64,000 nt of DNA, taken from Triglochin maritima (taxonomy: Eukaryota; Streptophyta; Magnoliopsida; Alismatales; Juncaginaceae). The translations under genes and the position numbers were made by a program. The notes beneath the pieces were generated by a model. The model made no database searches, had not been told where the DNA came from, and saw only the letters and a program-made list of their open reading frames with translations. Positions 59,074 to 64,000 of this stretch are shown here, piece after piece. The stretch spans positions 15,230,501 through 15,294,500 of the forward strand of contig OY821787.1 of the NCBI GenBank assembly GCA_963682175.1. The letters are read 5' to 3'. Every line of letters starts with the position of its first letter. Within the stretch, counting starts at the first letter, position 1.

Positions 59074-59820
59074 ATGAATGTACTCGTGTGGAATGTGCAC
59101 GGCGCAAATCTCCCCGGCCGTGCGCACTTGATTCAGGGAAGAATGAAGGAGGCAAAGGCGGACATTGTGTGCCTCGTTGAACAAAAAGTGAAGCTCAAGA
59201 AGATTGAGCGCTTCCGAAAAAGCAATTTAGGGGCACTAGTGGGCATCAAACAACATGGCAATAAATTCCAGGAGAATTCTACTTTTGTGGAATGAGCTGA
59301 AGGTGGACCTTAGGGTCACTTACAAAACCACACAGATGGGGCAGCTGGAGGGTAGAGAGAAAAGGAATGGGAAGAACTTGGTTATCACGGCGGTCTATGT
59401 TGAAAATGGGCACTTGGAGCGGCGTTCGCTTTGGGATGATCTTGTCCGAGCAACCCCTCCGGACTCGACACCTTGGCTGGTTATGGTGACTTCAATCGCA
59501 TTAGGAATGCAAATGAGAAGAGCGGGTGCGAGGTTAAACTTGGTGCCTATGGATGAATTCAATGTTTGTGTAGACTGACTTCAGCTTATTGAGATTCCTT
59601 CAACCGGTGGCGGGTTTAGATGTCCAATTCTTTGCATGGGGAGGCATGCATTGAGATGCGCATTGATAGAATACAAATGTCTCATGCGTGGCTCGAAGCT
59701 TTCCCTGATTCTTTCTATGTTGTGGAGGATAGGGACTTGAGTGATGATTTGATTCTCATCACGGCCATGGAGAAAGATGGCCATCAAAAGAAGTGGATGT
59801 TAAAGTTCATAAATTTCTAG
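59074..59820 (+). pseudogene. LINE ORF2 endonuclease domain
   Basis: ATG at 59074: MNVLVWNVHGANLPGRAHLI (N-terminal Asn motif of AP-type endonuclease), KADIVCLVEQKVK (metal-binding Glu), then other frames with NLVITAVYVENG, WLVM..., RAGARLNLVPMDEFN, MRIDRIQMSHAWLEAFPD and DLSDDLILI (for LSDHxPI). At least three frameshifts. It would nick target DNA. Confidence 0.8.
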
Positions 59821-59847
59821 GCTGAGCATGAGAAGTTTATCGATGTA

Positions 59848-60777
59848 GTGAAGGAGGTGTGGGCTACAGGGGTGGAAGGCACTCCCATGTTTAGAGTGAT
59901 GGAAAATCTCAATGAGGTGAAGGAAGCATTGAAGAAGTGGAGTGAGGAGACATTTTGTAATGTTGAACAGAAAGTAAGCGAAGCCCAGCTCTCGTTTGCT
60001 GAAATAAGGAAACAAATGGAGGAACACCTGAGCAATGAGAACCTACTACAATGTGAGGGTCATTGTAAGGTGGAGCTGAACCGAGCCTTGGTGAGGAAGA
60101 AGCCTCTTTTGAGGAAGAAATCAAGGGTACGATGGCTACGTGAAGGTGTCTGGAACTCGAGATTTTTCCATGCTTCCCTTAGAGTGAGGAGAGCCACCAA
60201 CATTGTGAGGAGAGTGAGTGCGGAAGGTGTGGTTATTGAGGAAGAGGAGGCTATCCGGGAGGCCTTTCGAAGGCATTATTCAAAGATTCTGGCAAATCGA
60301 TTGAAGGTGCTTCTTCCGAGCATGGTAGGGGAAACACAAAGTGCTTTTGTGAGCGGAAGGCGGATCAGCGATAACATTTTACTTGCTCCTGAGATATGCC
60401 ACAATATGAACTTGGGAGGTGGAAGGGAGCGAATGTGCTTGAAGTTGGACCAAATAAAGGCATATGACTTTATCTCATGGCAATTCGTCGAGGAAGTACT
60501 AAAGCATTTTGGTTTCCCAGCCCACTGGTGTCAGCTTATGTTGGCATGCATCCGGGCATCCTTCGTGGTTATGGTGAATGTAGCAAACTCACGACCTTTT
60601 CTCGCAACAAATGGATTACGGCAAGGGGACCCGTTGGCCCCTTACCTTTTTGTTCTTTGTATGGAGGTACTTAGCTCTATGTTTAGAAGGGAGGTGGAGA
60701 GGGGTACCCTCGAACCAACAAGGTGAGGGGATGTGCAAGTTTCTCATCTTCTCTTTGCGGATGTTGTCATGGTCTTT
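59848..60777 (+). pseudogene. LINE ORF2 reverse transcriptase, internally deleted
   Basis: Open 59848-60726: linker (SRVRWLREGVWNSRFFHASL), EAFRRHYSK, then directly ILANRLKVLLPSMVGETQSAF, SGRRISDNILLA, LDQIKAYDFISW, and GLRQGDPLAPYLFVLCMEVL. The segment before ILANRLK (normally with the first RT motifs) is deleted. After a stop, SHLLFADVVMVF follows: catalytic FADD is now FADV. Cut at 60778 by an LTR. Confidence 0.85.
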
Positions 60778-62174
60778 TGATTGACATCATTTCATGCATT
60801 CATTTATGTCTTATATCCATTATCTTGAACCTAAACAATGCTACGTAATGAGTTTTATGTTTGAGTTTCAGGATTAAACAGGATTGAGGAGAATGAGCAT
60901 AAAAAGACCTAAAAGCTGGAAAAATGACTGATTTGAGAGACTTAGGGACTAGGATGCAAGGGAGAAGGACCTGAATGTAAGCCCCAAAGGATCAATGAGT
61001 AATGAAGAAACTCCACACCATCATGAGGAGTATATTGACAATTAGATTCGGGTCGTCACTCCTATAACCGATTCGAGTGCACCCCATGCGAATAATTGAA
61101 GAAATAAAGAACACATCCGAAAATAGGTCGGATCCAGGAAAACTGGCCGCCAATTAACGGTCCCAGATCCCCAATTAGCGGTCCATTTGTGTCCGAATTC
61201 GACCCGGTTTCTCAAGGAGATTGGTTATGTGTTTATATGTATTCGGGGAAGGTTTTATTAGTCCCACATCGGGGGATTGTCCCCAATTACCTTTTCTATG
61301 GCTATAAATAGAAGTCCTCCTCCTTTTGCATTCACCCATTGCTTGGTGGCATTCTCTCTACTTGGAGTAAGCCTTGGAGCAAAATCTCAAGGTAATGCTT
61401 CTAGTGATGTGAGTCATTTAAGAAAATAATTTTTCCATTGTTTTGTTCTTATGTTGTTTCTTTATGCATGCTTAGCTTAGTTTTATTTCTTTGATTGTAG
61501 GCTAAAGTAGTTAGAATGTTTCCTTTCTTCTTTAGTTTAATTGTTAGAATAATGTGTAGTGAGTAGATCCATCACCCTTTAGGGGTGGAGATGATGTTCA
61601 TACATGGATTAAAGAATGGATATGAATGCTTTATATTTTGATTGTGTTGATAAATGTGAATGTATGCTTGCTTGTTAGAGTAGAATACTACACTTGATGG
61701 GTTTTGCCACACATCTTAGACACCTCCCATGCTTGTTTAGGTTCTGAAATAACCAGGTTGTGTATATGAATGTTAATCAACTGGGTTAGTGAATGGATTG
61801 ATAGGTTTTGCCATAACCTTTAGACACTTCCTATGCATGAAGACACTACCTACATTTGTGCCTATAGAATGCATTCTTCACCATATTTTTACATGTGTGC
61901 ACACACTCCACCCCTAGGGGTATTTCTCTTCTTGATTCCAGCTTAGTTTTACATTCTTTTAGTTTTGATTCGAAGTAATCGTTAGTTGCTTTACTTTGCA
62001 TATTTCTTCTTAGTAGTTTAGTGTAGCGTAGATTAGCATAAACAAAAGTCTTCCCCCTTTTGTTGCCACTTGATTTCTTAAAAACCAGAGAGTTCTCTCC
62101 TCCCCGTGGATTGAACCGTAATTGCCACGTCTTCACCGATGTCATGCACATGCGGTATTATAAACGATTAAACA
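60778..62174 (+). mobile_element. Athila-like 5' LTR (G) inserted in the LINE
   Basis: 1397 bp, TGATTGACATC to GATTAAACA, followed by a perfect primer site. Dyads at 61145-61183. Confidence 0.9.
61261..61311 (+). promoter_or_regulatory. USE-like box and TATA of LTR G
   Basis: GTCCCACATCG (61261-61271), 31 bp, TATAAATAG (61303-61311). Confidence 0.7.
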
Positions 62175-62180
62175 ATTTTT

Positions 62181-62198
62181 TGGCGCCGTTGCCGGGGA
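62181..62198 (+). promoter_or_regulatory. Primer binding site, tRNA-Asp
   Basis: TGGCGCCGTTGCCGGGGA, perfect. Confidence 0.95.
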
Positions 62199-63140
62199 GG
62201 TGCTAGTCCAGACTCTAGTTTGGACGATTCTAGTGGATTTAATTTGTGTTTTTGTAGTTTTCTTTGTTTCAGGAGACTCTGAGGCTAAAGGGAAAGAAGC
62301 AGTAGAAATTTGGAGTGAAACAAAGCAGCTTGGACCGCCAATCAGCGGCCTAAGACTGCCAACTGGCGGACTGGTGAGCTCTATTTCCTTCATTTTTTCT
62401 TTGACTTGTTGTATTATCTGATATAGTGACCTGGGACGCGATTTAGCATGTTTTGACTTATAGTTTGTTCTCAGATCAATAATTAATCTCCCATTAAGCA
62501 ACTTGGACCTTAAAACCCAACTCAAAAAATTAGGCATTCTTTCTTGTTTAGGTCATGCATCATGTACTCGACTTAGGAACGTAGATTGTCTTTTCTTCTA
62601 GTTTTACTTTCATTTGCTGAGTGCTGGCATGAGGTACGCATTTCCTACTCTCATTCATGCATTTCGTATAAACATGCATTAGTTAGTAGGAATTGCATTG
62701 CAACAAGTTTGAGTTGAGCGTTTGTTTGGAGAGTTGATTCCTAGATTAAGATTCCAAAATGCTACTAAGGAGGGGCCGTCCCATATAAGATAAGGTGGGG
62801 GATTTCATCACCCTTTCCTTCGTCCCAAAAACCACACTAATCAAGAGCCTAATTTTAAAATCAAGTAGACATTGACCCTAAGGATTTCGGGGGCATTAGG
62901 AGAGTGATCCGGTCTCGATCATCATGGCCAGATCGGCGTCGCCCACTCTGTCGATAATAGGAGAGACTAGATCTCCGGATCTTGACTCACTTGCTAGGCT
63001 TTGTGGTCCTCGTCGTAGGGAGGTGAGACGTGTTGAGGCCGTGTGACCTCGCAGTTAGGCGTCGTCTAGCTGTAATGGCCTATAGCGACCTTAGGACTGT
63101 TTGAGCCTTGTTTGCTTGTGTGCTTCTACCTGTACCCACG
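62199..63140 (+). other. Athila-like leader, truncated
   Basis: Matches 14038-14950. Two dyads at 62333-62371. Ends at CTGTACCCACG, where a new LTR begins; gag is missing. Confidence 0.75.
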
Positions 63141-63726
63141 TGATTGACATCATTTCATGCTCATATTTGTATCTTCTATCCATTATCTTACACCTAAGCA
63201 ATGCTACGTGACAAGTTTTATGTCTAGTTTTCAGGAATAAAGAGGTTTGAAGAGAAGAGCCATGAAAGGACCCCAAAGCAAGAAAAAGGACTTAATTGTG
63301 AGACCTAGGGACTGAGATGCAAGGGAGAAGGACCTGATCGTAAGACCGAAGGACCTAAGAGCAAAACAGAAAACTCCACACAATCATGGGGAGTATTTTG
63401 GCAATTCGATTCGTGTCGGAGCTCCAATAAACAAAGTAGATGCATCAAAGACCAACAAAGACCACCAGCAAAGGCCACAACAAATTCCAGATGAATCCAA
63501 ATCCAATAGACCGCCAATTGGCGGTATTGGACCACGAATTGGCGGTCCAAATAATTCTGGATCCTCTCAGATTTATGGGGCACGTGTATTAGTGTATTCT
63601 TAGTCCATTTTTGGTATTGGTTTAGTCCCACATCGGGGAATTGTCCCGGATTAGCTTTTTCCATGCCTATAAATAGAACTCTTCACCTTCTATTGTAATG
63701 ACCCATTGCTTGGTGGCATTCTCTCT
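63141..63726 (+). mobile_element. Athila-like LTR H, 3'-truncated
   Basis: Starts TGATTGACATC and breaks off at GGCATTCTCTCT, just after the promoter. Two dyads (63509-63547). The R/U5 part and primer site are lost and the sequence jumps to leader. Confidence 0.85.
63625..63676 (+). promoter_or_regulatory. USE-like box and TATA of LTR H
   Basis: GTCCCACATCG (63625-63635), 32 bp, TATAAATAG (63668-63676). Confidence 0.7.
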
Positions 63727-63813
63727 GGTTGCATTTTATGGTCGAGTCGAGCACTTTTTACGAGCTTGGACTCGTGGTGGTGAGAGTGATCGACTCGAGA
63801 GTTCTTTGTTGAG

Positions 63814-64000
63814 ATGGAGGGTTACATGGGCGACCATCCATATCATTGTTGGGACCAGGACAATTCTTCCTGGTATTCCGGACCCATGCAACCGGGGGTG
63901 GCTCAGACGAACACCCCGTATGGTTGGGATAATCTTCATTGTGTGACTAAGCAATCTTCATATAGGGGTAACATGAGAGAGGCACCGACTGCTACACCAC
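63814..64000 (+). CDS. Start of an unknown element ORF, 3' partial
   Basis: ATG at 63814, open for 62 codons to the window end: GDHPYHCWDQDNSSWYSG and TPYGWDNLHCV are recognisable landmarks. A broken copy lies at 36256-36381 (reverse). Rich in Trp, Tyr, Pro and Gly. It follows Athila-like leader sequence in both cases, where gag would start, so it may be an alternative Gag N-terminus or an extra ORF. Not recognised. Confidence 0.4.
   Translation, partial: MEGYMGDHPYHCWDQDNSSWYSGPMQPGVAQTNTPYGWDNLHCVTKQSSYRGNMREAPTATP

Noticed and set aside
14020..62198. tRNA-Asp-like sequences as tRNA genes
   Set aside because: Only the 18 bases complementary to the tRNA 3' end are present, right after LTRs; these are primer sites.

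Overview
This is nuclear DNA of a flowering plant, probably a eudicot, from a repeat-dense and probably heterochromatic region. I found no intact host gene, rRNA, tRNA gene or CRISPR array. Nearly every stretch over 300 bp can be assigned to a transposable element: Ty1/copia and Ty3/gypsy (Athila-like and chromovirus-like) LTR retrotransposons, a LINE, CACTA and hAT DNA transposons, and a tandem array that carries a captured gag fragment. All coding pieces are fragmentary, frameshifted or lack pol, so the window is a nested graveyard of mostly non-autonomous elements. Species cannot be named from the sequence.

Layout. 1-2804: 3' part of a gag-only SIRE-like copia element and its LTR. 2805-9180: seven head-to-tail units of 950-964 bp, each with a degenerate gypsy Gag zinc-knuckle fragment. 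9183-9942: small copia-type LTR. 9943-11800: Athila-like gag remnant. 11800-12543: reverse-strand copia gag split by an hAT MITE. 12544-22178: LTR-bounded Athila-like element with gag and protease but no RT or integrase, containing a nested reverse LTR. 22179-22529: CACTA end. 22530 to about 31020: reverse-strand copia pol, cut by a solo LTR, a second LTR-like insert, an hAT element and another solo LTR. 31021-33699 and 47099-48894: CACTA-like sequence with an eroded ULP1-like peptidase. Between those two blocks lies an Athila-like nest (33700-47098) with inverted junctions. 48895-50425: reverse LTR. 50439 to about 53625: chromovirus-like LTR, primer site and gag start. 53626 to about 57657: reverse-strand copia gag, protease, leader and LTR, then a diverged copy of part of the tandem unit. 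57658-60777: broken L1-like LINE. 60778-64000: Athila-like LTR, leader, a second truncated LTR, and an ORF open to the window end.

The strongest non-routine signal is in the LTR promoters. Five LTR families carry short dyad-symmetric motifs, mostly just upstream of the TATA box, and each family has its own motif. Many Athila-like LTRs also carry an 11-bp box matching the plant snRNA upstream sequence element, 31-33 bp before the TATA box. That spacing is typical of Pol II snRNA promoters. The second strong signal is the tandem array: a dispersed 490-bp module joined to a 470-bp gag-derived module and then amplified.
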